A stretch of 10,299 nt of DNA from Bacillota bacterium. Its GTDB lineage: Bacteria; Bacillota; Clostridia; Peptostreptococcales; Thermotaleaceae. Below the pieces are notes generated by a model. That model was given only the letters and a program-made list of their open reading frames with translations, had not been told where the DNA came from and searched no databases. Position 1 is the stretch's first letter. Each line of letters starts with the position of its first letter. Location of the stretch: positions 1-10,299 of the forward strand of contig JAMNXX010000004.1 in assembly GCA_023623095.1 (NCBI GenBank). The letters run 5' to 3'. Positions 1 through 7,149 of the stretch are shown piece after piece. A program made the position numbers and the translations under genes.

Positions 1-1
1 A

Positions 2-379
2 ATCTATGGAAGAAATATCGGATATGCTTTTCAAATCATCGATGATATATTGGATTTTATAGGAAATGAAAAAATACTTGGAAAACCTACAGGATGCGAT
101 TTAAAAGAGGGGCATATCACACTGCCCATATTGAAATTAATGGAAAATAAAAAATATAAAAATTGGATTCAGAAAATATTGAGCATGAAGGAAAATATAT
201 CCCGATATAATGAGGAAATTGTAAAGTATCTAAAGGAGAGCGGGGCGATTGAGCTTTCTTATCGAGAGGCGGCAATGTGTGTGGATATGGCAAAAAAATC
301 CCTATATGGGATAAAAGATTCTCCTTATAAAAAAATTATGATGGATCTTGCTGATCATATCCTGCTACGGATGCATTAA
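2..379 (+). CDS. trans-polyprenyl diphosphate synthase, C-terminal part (5' end outside window)
   Basis: This is the C-terminal third or so of an all-trans polyprenyl diphosphate synthase, which adds isopentenyl diphosphate units to an allylic primer in the cytoplasm. The frame is already open at base 2 and reads through the second aspartate-rich motif (GYAFQIIDDILDF, encoded at about 20-60), whose DDxxD binds Mg-diphosphate. It is followed by the family signature GKPTGCDLKEGHITLPIL. The stop is TAA at 377-379. The motif context resembles the long-chain synthases (heptaprenyl or octaprenyl, HepT/IspB-like), but chain length is set by N-terminal residues that lie outside the window, so no gene symbol is given. 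It converges on the DUF2600 cyclase gene with a 4-base overlap and may supply its C35 substrate; that link is inference from the neighbourhood. The first in-window ATG at 50 is internal to the domain and is not the real start. Confidence 0.9.
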   Translation: MYGRNIGYAFQIIDDILDFIGNEKILGKPTGCDLKEGHITLPILKLMENKKYKNWIQKILSMKENISRYNEEIVKYLKESGAIELSYREAAMCVDMAKKSLYGIKDSPYKKIMMDLADHILLRMH

Positions 380-1452
380 ACGATCGTTTTTTTCTTTCTC
401 AGAATTTTACAGATGCCATAGAGAATATTTGAGTTGAAGGGAACTTGCCGGAGCAGGTAATTGCCAATGGGTTTTTCTTCTTCTGCATTTGTTTTGGGAT
501 CGGAGAGATACATCGCCAAAAGTCCATGAATGATCGTCTGATGAAAAAGAGGATGAGGCAAGACAGATACTTTATCGATAGATTGGCGTAAAAAATGCGC
601 CAATCTTTGTTTTTTTTCCTCTTGGCTATTATAGTAAGAAACAAAATTCAGATCTCCGGCGATCCGATCTTCCTGTTCATCGATGAAATAATCCAGCAGA
701 ATATGAAATCCGCACACCCATGGGAAATAGGCATCCACCGTTTGCAGCACTTCATCCTTTGTCAGATTTTCATCTTCTGCAAGAACGCATAGCAAAAAGA
801 TTCCCAGCGTAGAACCTGCTGATGCAGAAAATTCCCAGGGAGATAATTCCGAATAACGAGAAGAATAGGGGCAGAACCAAGAGCGGATGGCATCTTCTCG
901 CTCGGATAATGAGATATGTTTATAGCTTTGCATTTCCCCATATAATTTGGCTAAGAATAAAACTTCTTTCCGGATCTGCTCATAGGAAGGAAGGGTACGA
1001 ATATAGATTTTGCAAGTATTTACAAGGGAACGAAGATAACCTCCATCGTTTTTATAAGGATAATTTGCATAATAATCCGAAAAATGAGGATTTGGATCGA
1101 GCGCATCCAAAATGGCTTGATGGAGTTGAAGGAAAGATTTTGCGTCCATTACGCCTACCCGATCGCATAGATTATCTAAATAATCGCTGATCGTCTGCAG
1201 CGCGACGATAAATTTTACAGACAGAGGGTTTTTCCGATTGGGATACAAACTATATATGGATCCTCCCTGAGCATGAAATGATTTTTTTTCGATGCTCATT
1301 GCTGCCTGCTGTGATAAAATGGAGTCAGGGATATTTTGTGCATAATGTTTCCAAAAAGACAATTCCTGATCAACAAGGGGAAAAATATATTTGATAAACC
1401 GATAAATGATTACCGCCTGAAAAAGAGCCATATTCACCATTTTATATTTCAA
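376..1452 (-). CDS. ytpB: Tetraprenyl-beta-curcumene synthase family protein (YtpB-like, DUF2600)
   Basis: About 358 residues, close to the roughly 367 of Bacillus subtilis YtpB, which cyclises linear heptaprenyl diphosphate (C35) to tetraprenyl-beta-curcumene. The family hallmarks are visible. An aspartate-rich stretch QTISDYLDNLCDR sits at about residues 86-98, where Mg-diphosphate binding is expected. A second acidic motif, HILLDYFIDEQED, is at about 250-262, and the segment PWEFSASAGSTLGIF is at about 205-219. There is no signal peptide. The start chosen is TTG at 1452, because AAAGGAG lies 8 bases upstream of it. The ATG at 1476 would add eight residues but has no Shine-Dalgarno sequence, and its first codons would contain the ribosome site. 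The gene ends in the stop of the convergent prenyl synthase gene. In Bacillus the product is further cyclised by a squalene-hopene-cyclase-type enzyme; no such gene is in the window. Family assignment is secure; the exact product is inferred. Confidence 0.88.
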   Translation of the reverse strand: MKYKMVNMALFQAVIIYRFIKYIFPLVDQELSFWKHYAQNIPDSILSQQAAMSIEKKSFHAQGGSIYSLYPNRKNPLSVKFIVALQTISDYLDNLCDRVGVMDAKSFLQLHQAILDALDPNPHFSDYYANYPYKNDGGYLRSLVNTCKIYIRTLPSYEQIRKEVLFLAKLYGEMQSYKHISLSEREDAIRSWFCPYSSRYSELSPWEFSASAGSTLGIFLLCVLAEDENLTKDEVLQTVDAYFPWVCGFHILLDYFIDEQEDRIAGDLNFVSYYNSQEEKKQRLAHFLRQSIDKVSVLPHPLFHQTIIHGLLAMYLSDPKTNAEEEKPIGNYLLRQVPFNSNILYGICKILRKKKTIV

Positions 1453-1460
1453 AGGGTTCA

Positions 1461-1467
1461 CTCCTTT
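1461..1467 (-). promoter_or_regulatory. Ribosome binding site deciding a TTG start for the DUF2600 gene
   Basis: AAAGGAG on the minus strand, with 8 bases between it and TTG at 1452. It lies inside the frame that would begin at ATG 1476, which favours the shorter product. Confidence 0.7.
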
Positions 1468-1496
1468 TATTTTCATGATTTGTTTTCGCTGAAAAA

Positions 1497-1526
1497 TTGA
1501 TTGAAAATAAAATGTATTTGTATTTT
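1497..1526 (+). promoter_or_regulatory. Possible sigma-A promoter for the uracil-DNA glycosylase pair
   Basis: TTGATT (1497-1502), an 18-base spacer and TATTTT (1521-1526) lie in the AT-rich gap between the divergent DUF2600 and glycosylase genes. The -10 matches the consensus at only four of six positions, so this is a weak candidate. Confidence 0.3.
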
Positions 1527-1605
1527 AAACAGATGAGCAGAAGTTCATTCATTTTTTGGAAAAGGATCCATATCTTCCAATCAATCTGAAAAAGCTATCG
1601 ACGAC

Positions 1606-1612
1606 GGGGGAG
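1606..1612 (+). promoter_or_regulatory. Ribosome binding site deciding the start of the first glycosylase
   Basis: GGGGGAG ends 6 bases before ATG 1619. The upstream in-frame TTG at 1556 has no such site, and the residues it would add are not part of the conserved family. Confidence 0.7.
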
Positions 1613-1618
1613 ATGGAA

Positions 1619-2191
1619 ATGTATACGCTGGAAGAGTTAAAATCTTTTGTTGTCAACTGTAGGAAATGTCCTTTATGCCGTGGGCGTACGAATGTTGTAT
1701 TTGGGCAAGGAAATCCAAAGGGAGATATTTTATTTGTCGGGGAAGGGCCCGGGTATTACGAGGATCAGCAGGGACTGGCTTTTGTCGGTCCTGCCGGCCA
1801 GCTTTTGACAAAAGCGATCGAGGGCATCGGATATACTCGGGATGAAGTGTATATTGCCAATATCATAAAATGTAGGCCTCCAAATAATCGAAATCCATTA
1901 AAAGACGAAGTCAATGCATGTATTCCCTATCTTCGTTGGCAGGTAAAGATCATTCAGCCCAAAATCATCATTTGCCTTGGAGCAGTTGCAGCAACCAATA
2001 TCATCGATCCGGATTTTAAAATCACGCAAGAACGGGGAAAATGGTATGAGAAAAAAGGGATATGGATCATGGCTACGTACCATCCATCTGCGGTGCTGAG
2101 GGATGCGCTTAAAAAAAGGCCTTTTTGGGAAGACTTTAAGGAGTTGAAGAAAAAACATGAAGAAATAAAGGATGAGATTCATGAAAATTGA
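1619..2191 (+). CDS. Uracil-DNA glycosylase, family 4 (Fe-S)
   Basis: A 190-residue cytoplasmic DNA repair enzyme that removes uracil from DNA as the first step of base excision repair. Family 4 (UDGa, COG1573) features are all present. The four cysteines expected to hold a [4Fe-4S] cluster are C14 and C17 (CRKC), C85 (IKCRPP) and C101 (ACIPYL). Motif 1, GEGPGYYEDQQG, is at about 41-52 and is followed by AFVGPAGQLL. Motif 2, YHPSA, has H155. Length is normal for the family. ATG 1619 is chosen for its GGGGGAG site. It is the first gene of a tight pair: its last 11 bases overlap the start of the next gene, so the two are probably translated together. The product is recognisable at family level; activity on uracil is inferred from the intact motifs. 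Confidence 0.9.
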   Translation: MYTLEELKSFVVNCRKCPLCRGRTNVVFGQGNPKGDILFVGEGPGYYEDQQGLAFVGPAGQLLTKAIEGIGYTRDEVYIANIIKCRPPNNRNPLKDEVNACIPYLRWQVKIIQPKIIICLGAVAATNIIDPDFKITQERGKWYEKKGIWIMATYHPSAVLRDALKKRPFWEDFKELKKKHEEIKDEIHEN

Positions 2192-2753
2192 TGAATTAAA
2201 AAAAGTTTATAAGCGCTGTCAAGAAGAAAATGCTGATCCCGTCATATTTGGAGACGGCAATCCGGATGCATCCATCCTGCTTGTTGGAGAAGCACCCGGG
2301 GCGAAAGAGATTGAGCAGGGAAAACCCTTTGTAGGACAAGCAGGAAAAAATTTGGATCATTTTTTAGAAATATTAGAGTTAGAGCGAGAAGATATTTATA
2401 TTACAAATGTGGTTAAATTCCGTCCTTATCGAGTGAGTGCGAAAACAGGAAAAAAAGTCAATCGGCCGCCAAATCGGCAGGAGATAGAAAAACATATACA
2501 ATATTTACAGGAAGAGATCGAGATCATACAGCCGAAGATCATCGTTACCCTTGGAAATGTCCCTTTGAGAGCTTTGCTTAGGGATGATCAAGCCAAGATT
2601 GGTGATTATCATGGAAAGATCATCGATAAAGATCCATTTTTCATTTTTCCTCTTTATCATCCGGCATCGATTCTTTATAATCGTGGGTTAGAGGAAATAT
2701 ATTTGGAAGATTTATATCGTTTAAAGAAACATATCACAGAAATGCTGCAATAA
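2181..2753 (+). CDS. Uracil-DNA glycosylase family 4-like protein lacking most Fe-S cysteines
   Basis: A 190-residue paralogue of the preceding glycosylase. Motif 1 (GEAPGAKEIEQGKPFVGQAG, about 36-55), the IIQPKIIVTLG strand (117-126) and motif 2 (YHPAS, H161) are kept, so the fold and the uracil pocket look intact. The cluster ligands are not. Where the first protein has CRKC, only C13 remains. The cysteine of IKCRPP is F80, and the one in ACIPYL is H105 (KHIQYL). It therefore probably does not carry the usual [4Fe-4S] cluster. The preferred start is ATG 2181, with AAAGGA 8 bases upstream. ATG 2172 directly abuts AAAGG and is too close. It overlaps the upstream gene by 11 bases, which implies translational coupling. 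Substrate may be uracil or another deaminated base; sequence alone does not decide. Confidence 0.82.
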   Translation: MKIDELKKVYKRCQEENADPVIFGDGNPDASILLVGEAPGAKEIEQGKPFVGQAGKNLDHFLEILELEREDIYITNVVKFRPYRVSAKTGKKVNRPPNRQEIEKHIQYLQEEIEIIQPKIIVTLGNVPLRALLRDDQAKIGDYHGKIIDKDPFFIFPLYHPASILYNRGLEEIYLEDLYRLKKHITEMLQ

Positions 2754-2793
2754 AAAAATAATAGAAATTGAAATCAATTTCTATTATTTTTTT
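2752..2793. terminator. Bidirectional intrinsic terminator between convergent genes
   Basis: A perfect 19-bp inverted repeat, with arms 2752-2770 and 2775-2793 around an AAAT loop. The core is ATAGAAATTG pairing with CAATTTCTAT, flanked by seven A on the left and seven T on the right. The left arm begins inside the stop codon of the second glycosylase gene. The symmetric A and T runs let it work for both that operon and the minus-strand chemoreceptor gene, although the stem is AT-rich. The rest of 2794-2899 shows no other structure. Confidence 0.8.
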
Positions 2794-2899
2794 ATTTTGT
2801 TATATGTAAATCAAAACTGTATGATTTGCGATAAAAGAATGGAAAAATATCATTTTATTTTACCATATTTTGTCACACCTGATTTTTGCTATTTTTTGA

Positions 2900-4897
2900 T
2901 TAAACTCTAAAAGAAGAAATGGCTTTAGCCAATCTGTCAGAACTACTTTTTGTTTCATTGGCACCTTTCATTACATGATGTGATTTTTCAGTTATAGCAG
3001 CTATTTTTTCAACGATATTCCCTACCCCAGTAGCGCCTTCATTGGTTGCAGCAGTTACTTCACCGATTGCTTGTGCCATATTCTGTATAGAATTCAACAG
3101 TTCCTCTGCTGTAGTGCTAAAATCTGTTATTAAATCACCAATATTATTAATATCATCTGTATATTGTTTTGTCGTTTCCAACATGATGCCATAATCTTTA
3201 TCTACATCATTGGCCATAAAGTTTAAAAGGTCGTTGGAGTTTTTTGCTAAATTATCAACAGAAGATACGACTACTTGCGTGATGTTTTGTATTTCTGTTG
3301 CTGTGTTTTTTGAGTCTTCTGCCAGCTTTCTGATTTCATCGGCTACGACGGCAAATCCTCTTCCGGCTTCTCCAGCTCTTGCAGCCTCAATAGCCGCATT
3401 AAGGGCAAGCAAGTTTGTCTGGGAAGTGATTTGAAGTATGCTTTCTGTTAGAGAATTGATTTTTTCTACGGCTTTTGATTCAGCCAGAGCATCTTCTAAC
3501 TTATTTTTTACCTCGTTAAATGTATGGAGTGCATTTTGTTGAGTTGTCAAGAAATTTGTTCTCATTTGTTCCGCACGCGTGCTGATATCCTTTGCAGCAA
3601 GAGCTCCTTCCTGGGCTTTGGAAGCCATATTTTCGACAGCTTTTTTTATCTCTTCAGAGGAGGCGTTCATTTCTTCTGCAGAAGCAGATGTTTCTTCCAT
3701 ACCTACGGATAACTCCTCCGTTGTGGCGGAGATATCCTCAATATTGGCGTTGAGCTCTCCCATATATATTTCTGCTTCTTCAACAGAATTGTTCATTTTG
3801 GCGGATTCGGTTTTTACATTTTCTATGATATCTCGCATACTGTTCTGCATGATGTTTAAGGATCGGATGAGCAGCCCTGTCTCATCATTTGATTTGGCCA
3901 ATTTTTCATCAACAGTCGGTGTCAAATCACCGGTAGAAAGGACTTCTAGATGCTTTGCTGCAGCTTTGACTGGCTTGCTGATCGATGAGGCGATCCAATA
4001 GCCGATAAAAAGTGCAAGCAAGAGAAAGGATATGGTGACTATTGCTATATTTCTTTTTAGTATAGTCAGGCCTTCCAATACTTCTGCTTTGGGTGCAGCG
4101 ACTGCAAGGGACCACGAAGTTCCTTCTATTGGTGCGTAGCCCAAATATTTTACTTCCCCTTTATATTGGTATTCTCCTGCACCGGTTTCTCTTGCTACCA
4201 TTGGTATATGAAGATCTGCAAAAGATTGTAAAGCAGGATCATCTTTCAGATCATTAAAAATATTATTTTGTTTGAATACCAGTTCCCTGTTATCATGAGC
4301 AATATTACAATAATTTTCATCGATTGCAAATGCGGCACCGGACTTGCCAAACTTGATCGTTTTAGTGATATCGCTCAATGTATATCCATCTGCAACTGCG
4401 ATTAAAGCACCTATTATATTGGAATCTTTCTTAACCGGTATAGCAAGGAATGTTTCAAGGGTTTTACCATCTTCATTGACCATAGGTGAGGTTATGATTC
4501 TATTGCCTTCGATTGCTTTTTTAAAGTAATAGGTATCACTGATATTGGCAGTAGTACCGTCATTAAAAATCGCATTTCCATCGATATCTGAAAACCCCAT
4601 TCTAAAGTACCCTACATTGGCAGTTTCTTTATCCAACATCAGTTTTAGCTTTTCCCATGAAGCATCATCACCGGTAAATTCATTATTTTCTGCGATGGTC
4701 TCCATAACATTAAAGCGGCCATTGATTCGATATGCTACAGAATCTGCTGCTTGTGTAGCCAATTGTGGCAGGGTTTCGTTTACTTTTTCGATCAGCGCTT
4801 TCGATGAAAAATGATAAGATGTAAATCCAAAACCACCGCATACGATTAATAGAAGCAAAAACAGGATTATCATAATTTTTGTTTTTAAACTTTTCAA
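2900..4897 (-). CDS. Methyl-accepting chemotaxis protein with extracytoplasmic Cache sensor
   Basis: About 665 residues; an inner-membrane chemoreceptor that would signal through CheW and CheA to the flagellar motor. Order of parts: TM1 at about 8-28 ([19 protein letters not shown]); an extracytoplasmic region of about 255 residues with Cache-like stretches ([43 protein letters not shown]); TM2 at about 284-306; HAMP at about 307-360 (starting SKPVK); then a long coiled-coil signalling domain. Its hairpin tip [19 protein letters not shown] begins near G509, the most conserved part of all receptors. The start taken is TTG 4897, because GGGGGA stands 6 bases before it. Frames opening at ATG 4912 or 4996 add a hydrophobic leader with no ribosome site. 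The gene stands alone between a shared terminator and the leuA leader. The ligand is unknown: I do not see the RxxW-type amino-acid-binding signature of some dCache sensors. Confidence 0.92.
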   Translation of the reverse strand: MKSLKTKIMIILFLLLLIVCGGFGFTSYHFSSKALIEKVNETLPQLATQAADSVAYRINGRFNVMETIAENNEFTGDDASWEKLKLMLDKETANVGYFRMGFSDIDGNAIFNDGTTANISDTYYFKKAIEGNRIITSPMVNEDGKTLETFLAIPVKKDSNIIGALIAVADGYTLSDITKTIKFGKSGAAFAIDENYCNIAHDNRELVFKQNNIFNDLKDDPALQSFADLHIPMVARETGAGEYQYKGEVKYLGYAPIEGTSWSLAVAAPKAEVLEGLTILKRNIAIVTISFLLLALFIGYWIASSISKPVKAAAKHLEVLSTGDLTPTVDEKLAKSNDETGLLIRSLNIMQNSMRDIIENVKTESAKMNNSVEEAEIYMGELNANIEDISATTEELSVGMEETSASAEEMNASSEEIKKAVENMASKAQEGALAAKDISTRAEQMRTNFLTTQQNALHTFNEVKNKLEDALAESKAVEKINSLTESILQITSQTNLLALNAAIEAARAGEAGRGFAVVADEIRKLAEDSKNTATEIQNITQVVVSSVDNLAKNSNDLLNFMANDVDKDYGIMLETTKQYTDDINNIGDLITDFSTTAEELLNSIQNMAQAIGEVTAATNEGATGVGNIVEKIAAITEKSHHVMKGANETKSSSDRLAKAISSFRV

Positions 4898-4903
4898 AAT
4901 AAT

Positions 4904-4909
4904 TCCCCC
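4904..4909 (-). promoter_or_regulatory. Ribosome binding site deciding a TTG start for the chemoreceptor
   Basis: GGGGGA on the minus strand, with ATTATT before TTG 4897. The start places the positively charged KSLKTK directly before TM1, as expected for a receptor N-terminus. Confidence 0.7.
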
Positions 4910-4953
4910 ATTCATAAAAGTGATAAATAAAATATATAAAAAAGTGACAAAAT

Positions 4954-4984
4954 ATGATAAATTCATACATTTCCATTTTATCAT
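4954..4984. repeat. Inverted repeat upstream of the chemoreceptor gene
   Basis: ATGATAAA (4954-4961) and TTTATCAT (4977-4984) form 8-bp arms around a 15-base spacer, in the 5' region of the minus-strand receptor gene. It could be an operator or a 5' UTR hairpin. In such AT-rich DNA it may also be chance. I could not place a convincing sigma-A or sigma-D promoter for the receptor in 4898-5076. Confidence 0.3.
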
Positions 4985-5076
4985 TATTTTTCCCATAATG
5001 GAATATCATGGTTAAATTTACATTTGATGACGCAAATAGAATCCTGATTTTAATGAAAAAATTTTCAGAAAAACTA

Positions 5077-5105
5077 TTGACAGTTTTATAAAAGCATGAT
5101 AGGAT
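5077..5105 (+). promoter_or_regulatory. Sigma-A promoter of the leuA T-box transcript
   Basis: A perfect -35 TTGACA (5077-5082), a 17-base spacer and -10 TAGGAT (5100-5105, four of six). The -35, the whole spacer and the first two bases of the -10 are identical in the promoter before cimA. Transcription should start near 5112, giving a leader of about 400 bases before leuA. Confidence 0.8.
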
Positions 5106-5133
5106 ACATTTCAACATTAAAATTTCAGTAAGT

Positions 5134-5400
5134 AGAAAGCGATGAAGGAGCAAAACATTTTACGAGGCAGTCTCAGAGAGTCGGTGGATGCTGCGAACCG
5201 ATACTGCAGTAAAATGGAACTCTCTCCTAAGCGGTTTCTCTGAAAGGAAAAGTAGGAGATAAACGGTAAGCCCCGTTATAGGCTAGGGTTTGATGGAACC
5301 TGGAAAGAGCGGCTCTTGCTATTTGTAGAGCAATTAGGGTGGTACCGCGGGAAAATAGACCTCGCCCCTGAATATAGATATTCATGGGCGGGGTTTTTTT
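5134..5400 (+). promoter_or_regulatory. T-box leader, leucine specifier (CTC), controlling leuA
   Basis: A tRNA-sensing riboswitch: uncharged tRNA pairs with the specifier and the T-box bulge, stabilising an antiterminator. Parts seen, in order. The Stem I base is AGAAA/TTTCT (5134-5138 with 5235-5239), with a GATGA K-turn strand at 5141-5145. AGGAG pairs with CTCCT (5146-5150, 5224-5228), and above the loop CATTTTAC pairs with GTAAAATG (5156-5163, 5209-5216). The specifier loop 3' strand is GAACTCT (5217-5223), with CTC at 5220-5222, a Leu codon. A Stem IIA/B pseudoknot has AACGG/CCGTT (5262-5266, 5273-5277) and AGCC/GGCT (5269-5272, 5281-5284). The T-box AGGGTGGTACCGCG is at 5336-5349, with TGGT (5340-5343) fitting a tRNA ending in A-CCA. 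The terminator follows. Structure is paired by eye. The Leu reading agrees with the downstream gene. Confidence 0.95.
5360..5400 (+). terminator. T-box-controlled intrinsic terminator before leuA
   Basis: CCTCGCCCCTGAATAT pairs with ATATTCATGGGCGGGG with one mismatch, then seven T (5394-5400). The 5' arm follows the T-box sequence, so antiterminator and terminator are mutually exclusive. Confidence 0.9.
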
Positions 5401-5416
5401 ATTGTTTAGGAAATCG

Positions 5417-5453
5417 ATCTGTCAATCGGTTTGGCAGATTTAACATGAATCTG
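5417..5453 (+). other. Competing short hairpins between the T-box terminator and leuA
   Basis: CAGAT(T) at 5435-5440 can pair either backwards with ATCTG (5417-5421) or forwards with AATCTG (5448-5453). The two pairings exclude each other. The segment has no counterpart in the cimA leader. Stems are only 5-6 bp, so a real switch is doubtful. Confidence 0.25.
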
Positions 5454-5471
5454 ATTGTGCTAAATATTTAA
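5445..5471 (+). CDS. Possible eight-residue leader peptide rich in branched-chain residues
   Basis: ATG at 5445 opens a mini-frame reading MNLIVLNI and stops at TAA 5469-5471. Five of its eight residues are Leu, Ile or Val, and it sits 38 bases before leuA. This looks like an amino-acid leader peptide. Against it, there is no good ribosome binding site upstream (only a weak GGCAG), and no terminator hairpin follows it. Its first half lies in the 3' arm of a possible hairpin. It may be chance. Confidence 0.2.
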   Translation: MNLIVLNI

Positions 5472-5509
5472 ACGATTAATCATAGAGAAGGAAAGGAGTT
5501 TTAGGAAGA

Positions 5510-7024
5510 ATGAGCAGGCAAATCAAAATCTTTGACACCACATTGAGAGACGGCGAGCAATCACCGGGGTGCAGTATGAACCTCAGGGAAAAAATACAAA
5601 TGGCAAAACAACTAGAAAATTTAAATGTTGACGTGATTGAGGCAGGATTTGCAGCTGCATCTCCGGGGGATTTTCAATCGGTAAGGGAAATCGCAAAGAT
5701 TATTAAAAAGTCTACAGTTGCAAGCTTGGCACGGACACGAGAGGATGATATTGACAAGGCTTGGGAAGCAGTCAAATATGCAGCAAAACCAAGGATTCAT
5801 ACTTTTATTGCTACATCGGATATTCATATGAAATATAAATTAAAAATGAAGCCTGAAGAAGTATTGAAGCAGGCTGTAGAAATGGTTCGATATGCAAAAT
5901 CCTATTGCGATGATATTGAATTTTCAGCAGAGGATGCCACGAGGAGCGATCCGGATTTTCTCGTTGAAATATTCGAGAAAGTGATCGATGCAGGGGCAAC
6001 GGTGATCAATGTGCCGGATACGGTTGGATATACGACACCGGATGAATTTTATAATCTCATCCAGACGATTCAAAAGAGAGTGAAAAATATTCATCGGGCG
6101 GAAATTTCCGTTCATTGTCATAATGATTTGGGGTTAGCTGTGGCAAATACATTAGCAGCAGCCCGTGCAGGAGCAACCCAATTGGAATGTACGATCAATG
6201 GAATCGGAGAACGGGCTGGAAATGCAGCTTTAGAAGAGATCGTCATGGCACTCCGGACCAGAAAAGATTTTTTCGATCTGCAGTGTGATATCGAGACGAC
6301 GCAAATTATGCGCGCAAGCAGATTGTTGTCGCAGATTACAGGAGTTCAAGTACAGCCGAATAAAGCGATTGTCGGTGCCAATGCATTCGCCCATGAATCG
6401 GGAATCCATCAACATGGTGTTCTCAATGAAAGGAGCACCTACGAGATTATGACTCCTGAGTCTGTAGGGCTTTCGCAAAATAAGATGGTTCTCGGAAAAC
6501 ATTCGGGACGCCATGCTTTTGAGGAAAGAGTGAAAATGCTTGGATATCAATTGTCTAAAGAAGAATTGAACAAAGCATTCCAAGAATTTAAGCAGCTGGC
6601 AGATAAAAAGAAAAATGTATACAATCGGGATATTGAAGCGATCGTATCGAAGGGCTCGATAGAAGTCCCGAAAGTTTATGAGCTGAAACGATTTATTATC
6701 AATACCGGCAATACCATTACATCGACTGCGACGATCATTTTGAAGGTGCAGGATCAAGAGATTGAAGAAGTGTCAGCAGGAGAAGGACCCATCGATGCAG
6801 CCTTTAAAGCCATCGAAAAAATTGTAGCATTGGATACCAGTCTGGAGGATTATGCACTGCATTCTGTTACGGAAGGAAAAGACGCCCAGGGGGATGCTAT
6901 CGTTAAATTGAAAAAAGATGAAAAAATATATGTTGGAAGGGGATTGAGCACCGACATCGTAGAATCTAGTATCCATGCTTATTTAGATGCGGTGAATAAA
7001 ATTTTGTTTGAAGCAGAAGAATAA
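5510..7024 (+). CDS. leuA: 2-isopropylmalate synthase
   Basis: 504 residues, the usual length for bacterial LeuA. It condenses acetyl-CoA with 2-oxoisovalerate to give 2-isopropylmalate, the committed step of leucine synthesis, in the cytoplasm. The N-terminal TIM barrel opens with FDTTLRDGEQSPG, where R13 is the catalytic arginine and D14 a metal ligand by family knowledge. The other metal ligands are visible as H202 and H204 (HCHND) and N238 (GERAGNAALEE). The linker signature NAFAHESGIHQHGV is at about 291-304. Residues from about 385 on match the LeuA regulatory (leucine feedback) domain. ATG 5510 is preceded by AAAGGAG at 11 bases and AGGA at 3, neither ideal. Its leader carries a Leu codon in the T-box specifier loop, which argues against homocitrate or citramalate synthase. 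No clear terminator follows in 7025-7093, so some transcripts may run on into the cimA leader. Confidence 0.95.
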   Translation: MSRQIKIFDTTLRDGEQSPGCSMNLREKIQMAKQLENLNVDVIEAGFAAASPGDFQSVREIAKIIKKSTVASLARTREDDIDKAWEAVKYAAKPRIHTFIATSDIHMKYKLKMKPEEVLKQAVEMVRYAKSYCDDIEFSAEDATRSDPDFLVEIFEKVIDAGATVINVPDTVGYTTPDEFYNLIQTIQKRVKNIHRAEISVHCHNDLGLAVANTLAAARAGATQLECTINGIGERAGNAALEEIVMALRTRKDFFDLQCDIETTQIMRASRLLSQITGVQVQPNKAIVGANAFAHESGIHQHGVLNERSTYEIMTPESVGLSQNKMVLGKHSGRHAFEERVKMLGYQLSKEELNKAFQEFKQLADKKKNVYNRDIEAIVSKGSIEVPKVYELKRFIINTGNTITSTATIILKVQDQEIEEVSAGEGPIDAAFKAIEKIVALDTSLEDYALHSVTEGKDAQGDAIVKLKKDEKIYVGRGLSTDIVESSIHAYLDAVNKILFEAEE

Positions 7025-7094
7025 ATTTTGAAAAAACTTTCATTTGATCTTTAAAAAATTTTTCTTTTTATATAAAATGTATTTGGAAAAATGA

Positions 7095-7123
7095 TTGACA
7101 GTTTTATAAAAGCATGATAAAAT
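7095..7123 (+). promoter_or_regulatory. Sigma-A promoter of the cimA-leuC transcript
   Basis: TTGACA (7095-7100), a 17-base spacer and TAAAAT (7118-7123, five of six). It is identical to the leuA promoter from one base before the -35 through the spacer and into the -10. The better -10 suggests it is somewhat stronger. Start of transcription is expected near 7130. Confidence 0.85.
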
Positions 7124-7149
7124 ACGTTTCAATATTAAAATTTTAATTT

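Noticed and set aside
822..1190. 122-codon plus-strand open frame
   Set aside because: It lies antisense to the DUF2600 cyclase gene, has no recognisable domain and no ribosome site.
3579..4001. 140-codon plus-strand open frame rich in Ser and Ala
   Set aside because: It is the complement of the chemoreceptor's coiled-coil region; the repetitive Ser/Ala/Ile pattern mirrors the heptad codons.
4985..5076. Sigma-D flagellar promoter for the chemoreceptor (a GATAT core on the minus strand)
   Set aside because: No TAAA box stands at the right distance, so the match is too weak to call.
4710..5153. 147-codon minus-strand open frame spanning the leuA promoter and the receptor start
   Set aside because: It overlaps the receptor N-terminus in another frame and crosses the T-box leader; no ribosome site or domain.
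5160..5400. Possible tRNA or small RNA gene because of the strong secondary structure
   Set aside because: The structure fits a T-box leader element by element, including AGGGTGGTACCGCG and the terminator; there is no cloverleaf.
6230..6757. 175-codon minus-strand open frame
   Set aside because: It is fully antisense to leuA; its composition is that of a reversed coding strand with no family features.
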